Shown: one piece after another, positions 1 to 9,138 of the stretch | How the letters are laid out: every line of letters begins with the position of its first letter | Position numbering within the stretch: position 1 is the stretch's first letter | Assembly (NCBI GenBank): GCA_014695175.1 | Contig: JACJNV010000341.1 | Coordinates: 1 to 63,617 of the forward strand | From: Microcoleus sp. FACHB-DQ6 | GTDB taxonomy: Bacteria; Cyanobacteriota; Cyanobacteriia; Cyanobacteriales; Microcoleaceae | Reading direction: 5' to 3' | Length of the DNA: 63,617 bases | The notes under the pieces: model-generated | Told to the model about the DNA's origin: nothing | Seen by the model: the letters and a program-made list of their open reading frames with translations, nothing else | The model's database searches: none | Made by a program: the position numbers and the translations under genes

Positions 1-549
<549 letters not shown>

Positions 550-551
550 GG

Positions 552-1157
552 CTAATTTTCGCGCACCATCCACACTAAAAATCCCAATATTTTATCTACT
601 GGAGGTAGCGGATAATCGGTAAGATCGATCGTCACTATTTGCCCTTCCAGCTTGAGAAACCGCCAAGCTGTGCCGCTGGAAACGCTGCCGTAGATGACGG
701 AAATCGATCGCCCTTTGGCTTCATTAAATCTCTGGGCCGCCACCATTTCAGCAATACATTGACCCAAACCTACTTTCAAATCTCCTTTTTTAGCTTCCAC
801 CATCACAATTACCGGGGCCTCAACGTCTAATTGTTCCGGGGAACGGCTGATGATAAAATCGCAAACTCCTGTAAGTCCAACAGCTACATCAACATTAAAT
901 TCCTCACCCGAAAACACGCTGATTTGTTGGTTCAGAATCCTGCGAACTTCCAGCAATACAGGGTTAATAATAGCTTCAGAACGGGCTTTTTCGGTGCTAG
1001 TGGCGATCGCCCAAGGCAAATTTGTCTCCAGCATGGTCTGCAAAGCTGTTGCGGGTGCGATCGGTTCGATTTCCGGCAGAAATCTGATTCCTTCCACTAC
1101 TGTAAGATTGAAGGCTTCTTTAACCTTGCCGATAGTCGTAAATTGACTGTAAGACAT
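552..1157 (-). CDS. hypothetical protein with PD-(D/E)XK-nuclease-like core
   Basis: 201 residues, no signal peptide or membrane segment. I do not recognise a named family with certainty, but about residues 95-135 carry the pattern of a PD-(D/E)XK fold: GVCDFIISRSP (acidic residue at the end of a strand), then VIVMVEAKKGD (E-x-K on the next strand) and a helix with a conserved-looking Gln (GLGQCIAEM). Proteins with this EAKK core are common in cyanobacteria as single, scattered genes of unknown role. It is convergent with the kinase and transcribed away from the helicase gene. Nuclease activity is inference from the motif only. Confidence 0.6.
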   Translation of the reverse strand: MSYSQFTTIGKVKEAFNLTVVEGIRFLPEIEPIAPATALQTMLETNLPWAIATSTEKARSEAIINPVLLEVRRILNQQISVFSGEEFNVDVAVGLTGVCDFIISRSPEQLDVEAPVIVMVEAKKGDLKVGLGQCIAEMVAAQRFNEAKGRSISVIYGSVSSGTAWRFLKLEGQIVTIDLTDYPLPPVDKILGFLVWMVREN

Positions 1158-1202
1158 AATAGTTTAGGTTTTTATTTCTACTTTTTACTTAGATAAAACG
1201 AA

Positions 1203-1341
1203 GGTTGAAACCGCGTCTACACAAACGAGATCGCCGACGTGGACTAAAGATAAAAACGTAATTATTACCCCATTTTAACCGCCCCTTCTTCAACCCGCTA
1301 TTCTAGATTTTGCCTGTATAGACGCGGTTTCAACCGCCGGA
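1203..1341. repeat. inverted pair of a dispersed repeat (GGTTGAAACCGCGTCTA unit)
   Basis: The unit GGTTGAAACCGCGTCTAC at about 1203-1220 returns as TAGACGCGGTTTCAACC at about 1319-1337 in opposite orientation, bracketing a gene-free spacer. Related copies lie near 34592, 34626 and 57842, so this is a small dispersed element, not a one-off hairpin. Confidence 0.7.
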
Positions 1342-1348
1342 TTTTCTA

Positions 1349-3715
1349 TTACACTCGCTGCAACTTTGCCGTCCTCGGATCGATAATTTTTCTGCCCAAG
1401 CCAGAAAACTTAATTGCCAGATTAATTTTGTCGCCCGCCCCTAAAACGTGGGTAATTTCTCCAACTCCAAAAGCATGATGAAAAACCCGATCGCCCGTTT
1501 GCCAATCCGTCGATTGTCCATTGGTTCCCGCTTGAGAACTTTCGGAATTAGCGGCTGAATTATTAGTTTTTCCCTTAGATGCAGCCGTTTTCCCCGGTTG
1601 AGTTTTCTTCGCACTTCCAGCCAGCAAATGTGTCGGCAATTCCCCTAAGAATAGCGAAGGGGTGCAGTGTTCCCGGAAACCTCCCCACAAGCGGCGTTCG
1701 CGAGTGTGGGTGAGAAATAGCAATTCCTGGGCGCGAGTGATGCCGACGTAGCACAAACGGCGTTCTTCTTCGATCGCTTTCGGGTCGTCCAAACTGCGGA
1801 AATTGGGAAATAAACCCTGTTCCATTCCGACTAAAAATACCACGGGAAATTCTAACCCTTTGGCTGAGTGCAGCGTCATCAGCGATACGCGGGAATCTTC
1901 TTCCTGCAAGTCATCTAAATCGGATGCTAAAGATGCTTTTGCTAAAAATGATGTCAGCGTCGGTTCTTCGTTTTGTTCTTCAAATTGTAGCACTGCATTG
2001 TACAATTCTCTGACGTTTTCTATCCGATTTTCGGCTTCTTCGGTTCCTTGATTTTTCAAATCTTCAATGTAGCCTGAATCTTGGATAATTCCTTGGACAA
2101 TTTGGGAAGCCGGCAAAGTTTCAACTTGCGATTGCCAACGACCAATCATTTCGGCAAACTTAATAATAGCTTTTGCCGATCGCCCTGCTAGAGTATTGAC
2201 AGAAGATTCATCGCTGAGGATTTCCCACAACGGAATGCCCAATTGAGTTGCAGCGTCTTCGATTTTGGAAAATGTGGTATCGCCAATGCCGCGACGGGGA
2301 GTATTGATGATGCGTTTGAGGCTGACGCTATCGTCGGGATTGGCAAGCGCCCGCAGGTATGCTAGGATATCTTTGATTTCTTTGCGATCGTAAAACTTCA
2401 GGCCGCCGACAATATTGTAAGGAATGTCTAAACGCATTAACGCTTCTTCAAAGGAGCGAGATTGAGCGTTTGTGCGGTAGAGAATCGCAAAGTTACTGCC
2501 GTTTTCGTATTCGGAATTTTGGCGCTTCAAGGAATGAATTTGACCCGCTACAAATTCCGCTTCATCTAATTCGTTGTCCGCCCGCCAGACAACAATCGGA
2601 GCTCCCGGTTCGCGAGTCGGGCGCAGAATTTTCTCGATCCTTTCGGTATTGTGTTCGATCAAGTGGTTCGCCACTTGCAGGATGTTTTCGCGCGATCGAT
2701 AATTTTCCTCTAATTTTACCATTGTCCGAGTTTTCTCGTCGGACAAACCGTCTCCGAAATCCTCTTGAAATTCCAGCAATATGGTATAATCTGCCATGCG
2801 AAAACTGTAAATTGATTGATCGACATCGCCCACGACAAAAATCGAGCGGTTTTGCCATTTATCGAAGCTTTTCGGGTCGGCGTTATTTGTTACCAGCATC
2901 CGAATCAAATCGTATTGAGTGCGGTTGGTATCTTGGTATTCGTCAACTAAAATATGGCAAAACTTTTTATGCCAGTAACTTAATACTTGCTCGTTTTGGC
3001 TCAAAAGTTTAACGGGAACGAGAATTAAATCGTCAAAATCTAGGGCATTGTTTGCTGCTAAAGCGTCTTGGTAGCGACTGTAAACATCGGCAATCACGCG
3101 ACCTCTGTAATCCGGTTCTGCTGCTTGGTATTCTTGAGGCGACAAGCCTTTATTTTTAGCGTTGCTGATGGCATAGCGGACTTTTCGCGGGTCAAATTTC
3201 TTGTCGTCGAGGTTGAGGGTTTTTGTAACAATTTGTTTGACGATACTTTGAGCATCTGATTCATCAAATATCGAAAAATTTTTCTGCCACTTGCGGCCTT
3301 TTTCGTCTTGGTATTTTTCAATATCGTAGCGGAGAATGCGGCTGCACAAAGAGTGGAAAGTTCCCATCCAAATGTGCTTGGTAATTCTCTGGTAAATTTG
3401 CGATCGCAATTTGGTTTGCACATCCGGGGCTAAGTCTACCAAAGGTTTGCCATATTCCGCTTCAGCTTGCTGAGTTGCCAGCAATTTCTCAATTCTTTCT
3501 TTCATCTCCCTGGCGGCTTTATTTGTAAATGTCACCGCCAGAATATTTTCAGGATCGACTCGATGCGTGCGAACTAAGTTAGCAACTCGGTAAGTTAGAG
3601 CTCGGGTTTTGCCGGAACCAGCGCCCGCTACTACTAACAGCGGCCCGTTATAATGGGCGACTGCTTGGCGCTGAGATGGGTTGAGGTGGCTGAGGAAATC
3701 AGTGGTTTGAGTCAT
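1349..3715 (-). CDS. pcrA: ATP-dependent 3'-5' DNA helicase PcrA/UvrD
   Basis: Superfamily 1A helicase acting in nucleotide excision repair, replication restart and removal of RecA filaments. All motifs are present in order: Q motif LNPSQRQAV and Walker A AGAGSGKT (residues 12-37), Ia VTFTNKAAREM, motif II LVDEYQDT, motif III GDVDQSIYSFR, motif IV EENYRS, motif V TLHSAKGLEFPVVFL and motif VI EEERRLCYVGITRA. A linker rich in Lys/Ser/Asn precedes a C-terminal Tudor-like module (GDRVFHHAFGVGEI, about residues 738-788) that in PcrA contacts RNA polymerase. 788 residues fits the family. Single-gene unit; the ATG at 3715 aligns with family N-termini. Confidence 0.95.
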   Translation of the reverse strand: MTQTTDFLSHLNPSQRQAVAHYNGPLLVVAGAGSGKTRALTYRVANLVRTHRVDPENILAVTFTNKAAREMKERIEKLLATQQAEAEYGKPLVDLAPDVQTKLRSQIYQRITKHIWMGTFHSLCSRILRYDIEKYQDEKGRKWQKNFSIFDESDAQSIVKQIVTKTLNLDDKKFDPRKVRYAISNAKNKGLSPQEYQAAEPDYRGRVIADVYSRYQDALAANNALDFDDLILVPVKLLSQNEQVLSYWHKKFCHILVDEYQDTNRTQYDLIRMLVTNNADPKSFDKWQNRSIFVVGDVDQSIYSFRMADYTILLEFQEDFGDGLSDEKTRTMVKLEENYRSRENILQVANHLIEHNTERIEKILRPTREPGAPIVVWRADNELDEAEFVAGQIHSLKRQNSEYENGSNFAILYRTNAQSRSFEEALMRLDIPYNIVGGLKFYDRKEIKDILAYLRALANPDDSVSLKRIINTPRRGIGDTTFSKIEDAATQLGIPLWEILSDESSVNTLAGRSAKAIIKFAEMIGRWQSQVETLPASQIVQGIIQDSGYIEDLKNQGTEEAENRIENVRELYNAVLQFEEQNEEPTLTSFLAKASLASDLDDLQEEDSRVSLMTLHSAKGLEFPVVFLVGMEQGLFPNFRSLDDPKAIEEERRLCYVGITRAQELLFLTHTRERRLWGGFREHCTPSLFLGELPTHLLAGSAKKTQPGKTAASKGKTNNSAANSESSQAGTNGQSTDWQTGDRVFHHAFGVGEITHVLGAGDKINLAIKFSGLGRKIIDPRTAKLQRV

Positions 3716-3786
3716 AGCTAGAAAGTTAGTTTAATTTTTTAAGGGGTAAATAATACTTGGTATGCAATACCGCGAGTTTTTTTAAC

Positions 3787-3939
3787 GTAAGGTGCGCTAG
3801 GCGCACCCTATATTATAACTAGAACGGTGATTTTTTAAACTTTAAATATTTTTGGGTCACGCGAATTGTTTAAGGTAAGGTTCTTGGCGCGCACCCTACA
3901 CGATAACTAGATAGGTGATTTTTTTTAACGTTTAAATAT
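3787..3939. repeat. imperfect direct repeat (two units of about 64 bp)
   Basis: Unit 1 at 3787-3849 and unit 2 at 3875-3939 share the order GTAAGG, GCGCACCCTA, ATAACTAGA, GGTGATTTTTT, TTTAAATAT. Unit 2 runs into the last codons and stop of the YkvA-like gene on the minus strand, so that gene's 3' end lies in the repeat. Confidence 0.7.
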
Positions 3940-4308
3940 CCGTGTCAGCAAAATTGCTGCTAATATTCCCAAGCCAATCCAAATGGCAATAATTACAGCA
4001 GCGGCAGCCCGATTTATCGGTTTTCCCCGCTCTATTTCTGCGGTTGCTTTTTCCCGACACTCGGCTAAAACCTCTGGCGGAATCATCTTCAGTACCAGCC
4101 AAATTCCCAAAGGTACAATTATCAAATCGTCCAAGTAGCCGAGAACTGGTATGAAGTCAGGAATTAAGTCGATCGGGCTAAAAGCATAGGCCACCGTAAG
4201 CCCTGCTAAAATTCTGGCGTACCCAGGTACTCTCTTGTCTGTACTGGCTAAATAAACAGCGTAAGTCTCTTTTTTGAGTCTGCGGGCAACTTGTTTTAAG
4301 GATTGCAT
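3925..4308 (-). CDS. YkvA/DUF1232 family membrane protein
   Basis: 127 residues. The central stretch (about residues 22-65) has the DUF1232 signature: DKRVPGYARILAGL, then AYAFSPIDLIPDFIPVLGYLDD, where the SPIDLIPD-x6-GYLDD core is diagnostic. A hydrophobic helix follows (DLIIVPLGIWLVLKMIP), and a second one ends the protein (AAAVIIAIWIGLGILAAILL). Most likely a small inner-membrane protein; the family's function is unknown. Its last residues are encoded by one unit of a direct repeat. Single gene between pcrA and the divergent SIMPL gene. Confidence 0.85.
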   Translation of the reverse strand: MQSLKQVARRLKKETYAVYLASTDKRVPGYARILAGLTVAYAFSPIDLIPDFIPVLGYLDDLIIVPLGIWLVLKMIPPEVLAECREKATAEIERGKPINRAAAAVIIAIWIGLGILAAILLTRIFKR

Positions 4309-4311
4309 ATA

Positions 4312-4341
4312 ATGACTAATGACTAATGACTAATGACTAAT
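4312..4341. repeat. heptanucleotide tandem repeat (ATGACTA)x4
   Basis: Four tandem ATGACTA units just upstream of the YkvA-like start codon, in the promoter/leader region shared with the divergent SIMPL gene. Short tandem heptamers of this sort are typical of filamentous cyanobacteria. Confidence 0.85.
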
Positions 4342-4440
4342 ACTTTTTTTAGTTACTAAAAATGTAACAAGCCGGATATTTAGCAATTTCAGTGGGAAGG
4401 TAAAGTATACCATCTGTTGTATGTGAGGAGAATCAAGTTT

Positions 4441-5181
4441 ATGAGTTCAAATTTGCAACGTGGCGATCGCATTAATTTCCGTAGTCTGCTAACAGCGTTG
4501 TGTTTAACCTTAACTCTCGTCAGTTTTGTGAGATTAGATCCGGCGGTGGCTCAAGAACAGCGGATCAGAACGCTGAGTGTTACTGGGCGGGGTGTGGAAG
4601 CGATTCCTACAACTCAAACACAAGTGCGGCTGGGGGTTGAGGTGCAGGGGAAAACGGCGGCCGAGGTGCAGCAGGAAGCGGCGAGACGATCGTCCGCTGT
4701 GGTAGAGTTGCTGCGATCGCGCCAAGTCGAAAAACTCGAAACTGCGGGCATTACCCTCAATCCCATTTATAACTTCGACAACAACCAACAGCGCTTGACG
4801 GGCTATACGGCGACGAATACCGTCACTTTTAGGATTAATACTGCATCTGCCGGCACTTTGCTCGACGATGCGGTGAATGCCGGAGCCACACGCATCGAAG
4901 GCGTGAGTTTTGTCGCTGCCGAAAGTGCGATCGAATCTGCTCGAAAACAAGCAATCAAAAAAGCAACTCAAGATGCTCAAGCGCAAGCGGATGCAGCCTT
5001 TAGCGCCCTCAACCTGAAGCGGGGAGACATTCTGGGCATTCAAGTCAACGGTGCTAGCGCGCCGCCTCCTATGTATCGGCAGTTTGCTGCCGATCGCGCT
5101 GCTGCTGCTAATGTTACAACGCCAGTGGTGGGAGGGGAACAGCAGGTAGAAGCTTCTGTGACTTTGCAATTTGGATATTAA
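4441..5181 (+). CDS. secreted SIMPL (DUF541) domain protein
   Basis: 246 residues from the ATG at 4441, chosen over the upstream TTG at 4417 because AGGAG at 4426-4430 is well spaced for it. N-terminus: short polar region, hydrophobic core (SLLTALCLTLTLVSFVRL), then PAVAQEQ, consistent with signal peptidase I cleavage after AVA or AQ. The rest is a SIMPL domain: IRTLSVTGRGVEAIPTTQ, then VRLGVEVQGKTAAEVQ and LTGYTATNTVTFRI. These periplasmic or outer-membrane proteins form ring-like oligomers in some bacteria; the physiological role is poorly known. No operon partner; divergent from the YkvA-like gene. Confidence 0.85.
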   Translation: MSSNLQRGDRINFRSLLTALCLTLTLVSFVRLDPAVAQEQRIRTLSVTGRGVEAIPTTQTQVRLGVEVQGKTAAEVQQEAARRSSAVVELLRSRQVEKLETAGITLNPIYNFDNNQQRLTGYTATNTVTFRINTASAGTLLDDAVNAGATRIEGVSFVAAESAIESARKQAIKKATQDAQAQADAAFSALNLKRGDILGIQVNGASAPPPMYRQFAADRAAAANVTTPVVGGEQQVEASVTLQFGY

Positions 5182-5708
5182 ATAGTTAGGGGTTGAACTG
5201 GCCACATCAGCTTGACCCTAACTATTTCTCGATTTATCAAGCAGCTTTTTCTACAAAAAACTTTAGCAGTTTTAACCACTTCTGCCCGTAGTCGAGAAAT
5301 TGTTCGCCTCCCACACAAATATTTCCGTATCTTCGCCCCCAAGAGCCACAACACTCAAAGCCTTAACAGTTTTAGCGCCAAACAAAGTTTCACTCTAAGT
5401 AAGTCGGTGGAAAAATTCATAACTATGTAAGTAAATATTAAGTGGCGCACTCTCAGTTAAAGTGTAACTGCTGGCTGCAACTTTGTTGCGGTGAGCAGTT
5501 ACGCCAAATGGCTACAACCTATTATGAACTCTGAACGGAATCTCTCCTTTTTCAGGAGGAGAGTTCCTCAATAAATAGACTCTCCGTTAAACCCTAGGCG
5601 ATCGCATTCCTCCTAAACAGAAAAGAGTGGACTCTTTTCTAAGATCCACTCTCTGTTAAACTCTCTTAGGGCTAGCTTTAACAAGCTGGAGTTAAGCCCT
5701 TACTTTAC
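5182..5708. other. 527-bp intergenic region with stacked short inverted repeats
   Basis: No convincing gene. The 72-codon frame at 5212-5430 lacks a Shine-Dalgarno and recognisable features. The second half is rich in CTCTCC/GGAGAG words, including CTCTCC-tttttca-GGAGGAGAG near 5543-5562 and a perfect palindrome at 5619-5640, which may serve as bidirectional termination between the SIMPL gene and the convergent repeat-protein gene. Confidence 0.5.
5619..5640. terminator. perfect 10-bp hairpin, probable bidirectional terminator
   Basis: AGAAAAGAGT-GG-ACTCTTTTCT: ten paired bases and a two-base centre, located in the convergent gap downstream of the LEA-like gene and of the SIMPL gene. No long T tract follows, so terminator function is inferred. 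Confidence 0.5.
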
Positions 5709-7046
5709 CTAGTCCTTAATGATTCTCTTGTCATTAATGACCACTTTGTCCTTGAGTTCAGGACTGCCGGAGATGTGAATATCACTATCCTTATTTTCCT
5801 CTGCGGCGGAGTCGGCTAGATATTGGGCAGATGACTTAACATCGTGCGCTGCACCTTGAGGAGATGGGGTTGCATTTTGGGCAGGGGACCTAAAATCAGG
5901 CACTGGAGGTTTAGCAGATTCGGCTGCATTTTGGGCAGACGATTTAAAATCATGCGCTGCACCTTGAGGAGATGGGGTTGCATTTTGGGCAGATGACTTA
6001 ACATCCTGCTTAAACTCCTGCGCTGCACCTTTAGCAGATTGAGCTGCATTTTGGGCAGATGACTTAACATCCTGCTTAACATCCTGCGCTGCACCTTTAG
6101 CAGATTCGACTGCATTTTGGGCAGATGACTTAACATCCTGCTTAACATCCTGCGCTGCACCTTTAGCAGATTCGGCAGCATTTTGGGCAGATGACTTAAC
6201 ATCCTGCGCTGCACCTTTAGCAGATTCGGCGGCGCTTTGAGCAGATGACTTGATTGATTCGGCTGCACTCTTGCCAGATGACTGAAGCGATTCTGCTGCA
6301 CTTTTTATAGATGGCTCCACTGCCTTCGCTGTATCTTTTACAGTCGATCTAAGATCCTGAGTGGCACCCTGAATTTCCTGAGCTACAGCTTTGACAGAAG
6401 GCTTAACTTCATCTGCAGTACTCTTAATAGAGTCTGCTGCACTTTGTATAGAAGGCTTGACACCTTCGACTGTCTGCTTGACTGAATCTTTTACTTCTCT
6501 AATCGTAGGTTTGACTTCCTCGGATGCACTCTTGACTGCATCTACTACAGAAGGCTTGGCTTCCCTAACTGTCTCATTGACAGATTCGGCTATACCTTTA
6601 ATCGAAGGCTTAGTTTCCTCAACAGTCTCCTTGACTGCTTCTGCTGTAGCTTTGATAGATGGTCTAACTTCCTCAGCAGTTTCCTTTACTACTGTCCCTA
6701 GCTCTTCTACAGTGTGTGTAATACCGTCTGCTACGCTGTGTGCTGCATCCCCTAAATTATCTACAGCACGGTTAACAGTATCAGCAGTACCTTTACCAAT
6801 CATAGCGCCAGCAACTGAGCCTGCTACAGCACCAATAATGCCTCCAGAGCGAGCACCTAGTATACCACCGACTGCTGCTCCAGCTATCCTCGCACCAAGG
6901 CCTGAGCCTGATGATTGATCTTCCTGTGATTCTGCATTTTCGTTAGTCTGAGCCTGAATCTGCTGGTTCTCGCTATTGTCAACTTTCTTTTCCTGGAAGT
7001 CAGGATTTGCTTCAGGCTGGTTAAAAGGCTGTTTATTATCAGTCAT
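5709..7046 (-). CDS. glycine-zipper plus LEA-like amphipathic repeat protein
   Basis: 445 residues, no signal peptide. Layout: a polar Gln/Asn/Glu-rich head (1-47), a glycine-zipper segment (about 48-85: GARIAGAAVGGILGARSGG and IIGAVAGSVAGAMIGKG) able to insert in membranes, then about 300 residues of Ala/Lys/Glu/Ser repeats with no Cys or Trp. The first repeat set has KPSIK..AE.VKETVEE units of about 18-20 residues; the second has SAAESAKGAAQDVKQDVKSS units of about 22-24 residues, nearly identical in DNA. This is typical of late-embryogenesis-abundant or apolipoprotein-like helices that coat membranes or protect against desiccation. Some late units are degraded to Pro-rich forms (NATPSPQGAAHD). 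Function inferred. Confidence 0.7.
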   Translation of the reverse strand: MTDNKQPFNQPEANPDFQEKKVDNSENQQIQAQTNENAESQEDQSSGSGLGARIAGAAVGGILGARSGGIIGAVAGSVAGAMIGKGTADTVNRAVDNLGDAAHSVADGITHTVEELGTVVKETAEEVRPSIKATAEAVKETVEETKPSIKGIAESVNETVREAKPSVVDAVKSASEEVKPTIREVKDSVKQTVEGVKPSIQSAADSIKSTADEVKPSVKAVAQEIQGATQDLRSTVKDTAKAVEPSIKSAAESLQSSGKSAAESIKSSAQSAAESAKGAAQDVKSSAQNAAESAKGAAQDVKQDVKSSAQNAVESAKGAAQDVKQDVKSSAQNAAQSAKGAAQEFKQDVKSSAQNATPSPQGAAHDFKSSAQNAAESAKPPVPDFRSPAQNATPSPQGAAHDVKSSAQYLADSAAEENKDSDIHISGSPELKDKVVINDKRIIKD

Positions 7047-7750
7047 AGATATCCTTGGGTATTACTGCTACATTTACTAGGCTAACTATATACTTCTCAG
7101 AAAATGTACTGCCTAAGAACTAGATTTTGACTGTTACTTAAGAAGTAGATTCTCAAAGGTACTGACCACTAGGGCGCTAGCGGCTCGCTGTTCATTCGAC
7201 CTTCAAGAAGCTGGAGGCGCGCGTTAGCGAAGCCCTCGAAGAGGATCGCACATCTGGAACAGTCTTAGCTGAGCGCTCCAAAAATGACTCCTGTCTACAT
7301 ACTTGTTTACAGATTAAATGATTAATAGATTTTCTAAAAAATGTCGAGTATCAGCTTATAATTTAACGTTTAAAAAAATAGATAATATTTTTTTGAAAAA
7401 AAAGTTGCTACTATTAAATAATTGAATTAAGTGAGTTGTTTTGTAGACGTTGCTGATTTCCGGTAGGAAAGGCTAAATATGCAAGTCAGAGAAACCAGTA
7501 TCCACAAAGATTGGGGATTTTCAACTGATTTTTTTCATACCCTGATTAAGCAACGCCAGATTTTGGAGTGATCTAACTCACGAGGAGAACTCTTTGAACA
7601 GCAACTTGATCGCTTTAGCCACCAGAGGCGATCGCACTTACGTGTAATTGGGCATAAGTTCGATCGCCCCCAACAACCCCCAAAACTTCAATTACTACCG
7701 GATCGTCGATCGAAGTGACAGAGATCGACTAAAGTAAACAGAAATTATTA
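7047..7750. other. 700-bp intergenic region, no clear gene
   Basis: Between divergently transcribed genes. It includes an A+T-rich stretch (about 7310-7440) that could hold promoters and a region around 7160-7260 with short mirrored GC-rich words (GCGCGCGTTAGCGAAGCCC). A 30-codon frame at 7479-7571 has no supporting features. No RNA gene recognised. Confidence 0.4.
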
Positions 7751-8947
7751 TTGGCGGTAATTAGAGTGATCGAGACTTTAGCAACAGGAGTCGCAGCAGC
7801 AGGTTCGCTGCTAGCATTGGGCGGGTTAGGCCTAGAGTTGAACTATCGCCGGACTGGAAGTCCAAATAAACTAGAACTAACAGCAGGAGAATGGCACTTA
7901 GCCATCTCGGAACCCAACCGCTATCTTTTAGTCGGGGAAATGGAGTTCCGCAACCTGACACAGCGGTTTGAGATTATGTTGCCGGAAGTGCGGGCGCAGG
8001 TGAAACTGCTGTCTGATGGAAGTTTAGATGGCGTTACTTCCCAGACAAAGGTGATTCCTTGCCACAAAGAGGCAGCAGCCAGAACAGACGATTACTGGTT
8101 CGGCTATATTGTTAAAGCCCAAAAAAACACGAAAATTAAAGTCTCTGTAGACATTCAAGGGCAAGATTTAACCAAATTGCAATCAGCTTGGGTGCAAGTA
8201 CACTTCGTCACCTACGGCCCGGGCGGGCGCATCCCCAAAGTCCGTAACGTAGTAGTTCCCCTGCAATTTCCCAACTCGGACACCGTGCCCATCGCCCGAA
8301 ATGTCGGAGTGGCAGAAGTCTTGCCGATTCGCACTCACATACTGGCCGAATTGGACAATCCAGTCGAAATAGTCAAGCGGTACGTGCTGCCGCGCGCCCA
8401 GAAAGGGGATATTGTCGCCTTGGCAGAAACTCCCCTAGCTTTGATGCAGGGACGCTACCGCCATCCCAGCGAAGTCAAACCAGGATGGGCGGCAAAGCGA
8501 GTGTGCTTGTTTTTCTTGCCCACGTCGAGTTTGGCCACGGCTTGCGGGATGCAGACGTTGGTTGATGTAGTAGGCCCTTGGCGCGTAGTAGCGGCATTTG
8601 CGATCGGCGCTGTGGCCAAAATATTTGGCAAACCGGGAGTCTTTTACCAACTAGCAGGGGAACAAGCCAGGCTCATCGACGACGTTACCGGGACTTTGCC
8701 TCCCTTCGACCAATTTATTGTCCTGGGCCCAGACAATCCCCAGCAAGTTGTAGAAGAAATTCAACGAGAAACCGGGCTTGCGGCGGCGATCGTAGACGCT
8801 AATGACTTGAAAGCAGTTAAGATATTAGCAGCGACCTCCGATTTATCGGTAACATTCTTAGAGCAAGCTTTGCGAAGCAACCCCGCCGGGAATGGTGACG
8901 AGCGAACACCGGTCGTTCTAATTCGACCTCTGCTACAAAAATCTTGA
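7751..8947 (+). CDS. CofE-like (F420-0:gamma-glutamyl ligase family) protein with N-terminal extension
   Basis: About 398 residues from a TTG at 7751; there is no strong Shine-Dalgarno and a GTG at 7766 is an alternative. The N-terminus has a hydrophobic helix (TLATGVAAAGSLLALGGLGLEL) and about 150 residues of beta-rich sequence. From residue about 190 it resembles the cyanobacterial CofE-like family: VLPIRTHIL, GDIVALAETPLALMQGRY, then GPWRVVAAFAIGAVAK and PPFDQFIVLGPDNPQQVV. True CofE adds glutamate to coenzyme F420; most cyanobacteria do not make F420, so the substrate here is unknown. Single gene. Confidence 0.65.
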   Translation: MAVIRVIETLATGVAAAGSLLALGGLGLELNYRRTGSPNKLELTAGEWHLAISEPNRYLLVGEMEFRNLTQRFEIMLPEVRAQVKLLSDGSLDGVTSQTKVIPCHKEAAARTDDYWFGYIVKAQKNTKIKVSVDIQGQDLTKLQSAWVQVHFVTYGPGGRIPKVRNVVVPLQFPNSDTVPIARNVGVAEVLPIRTHILAELDNPVEIVKRYVLPRAQKGDIVALAETPLALMQGRYRHPSEVKPGWAAKRVCLFFLPTSSLATACGMQTLVDVVGPWRVVAAFAIGAVAKIFGKPGVFYQLAGEQARLIDDVTGTLPPFDQFIVLGPDNPQQVVEEIQRETGLAAAIVDANDLKAVKILAATSDLSVTFLEQALRSNPAGNGDERTPVVLIRPLLQKS

Positions 8948-9138
8948 GTTGAAAAGAGAAAATTAAAAATTCAAAAAGATGATTTGAAATTTTTAATTTT
9001 CGATCGCGCAAGAAAGGGAGAAGAATCAAAAGTTATAAGTTTTGAACTCAAAATTTACCCACTCAAAACTCAAAACTTCCCTAACTCTTCCCCTTTCTGA
9101 ATTTTTATTTTTAAATTTCCATTCTCCACTTTTATGCT

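Noticed and set aside
5212-5430. 72-codon ORF downstream of the SIMPL gene
   Set aside because: No Shine-Dalgarno, no recognisable domain, odd composition; more likely chance reading in the intergenic region.
5816-6301. 161-codon ORF with LPKMQPNLLKVQR-like repeats
   Set aside because: It is an alternate-frame shadow of the LEA-like repeat gene; the repetition reflects the repeats of the real gene.
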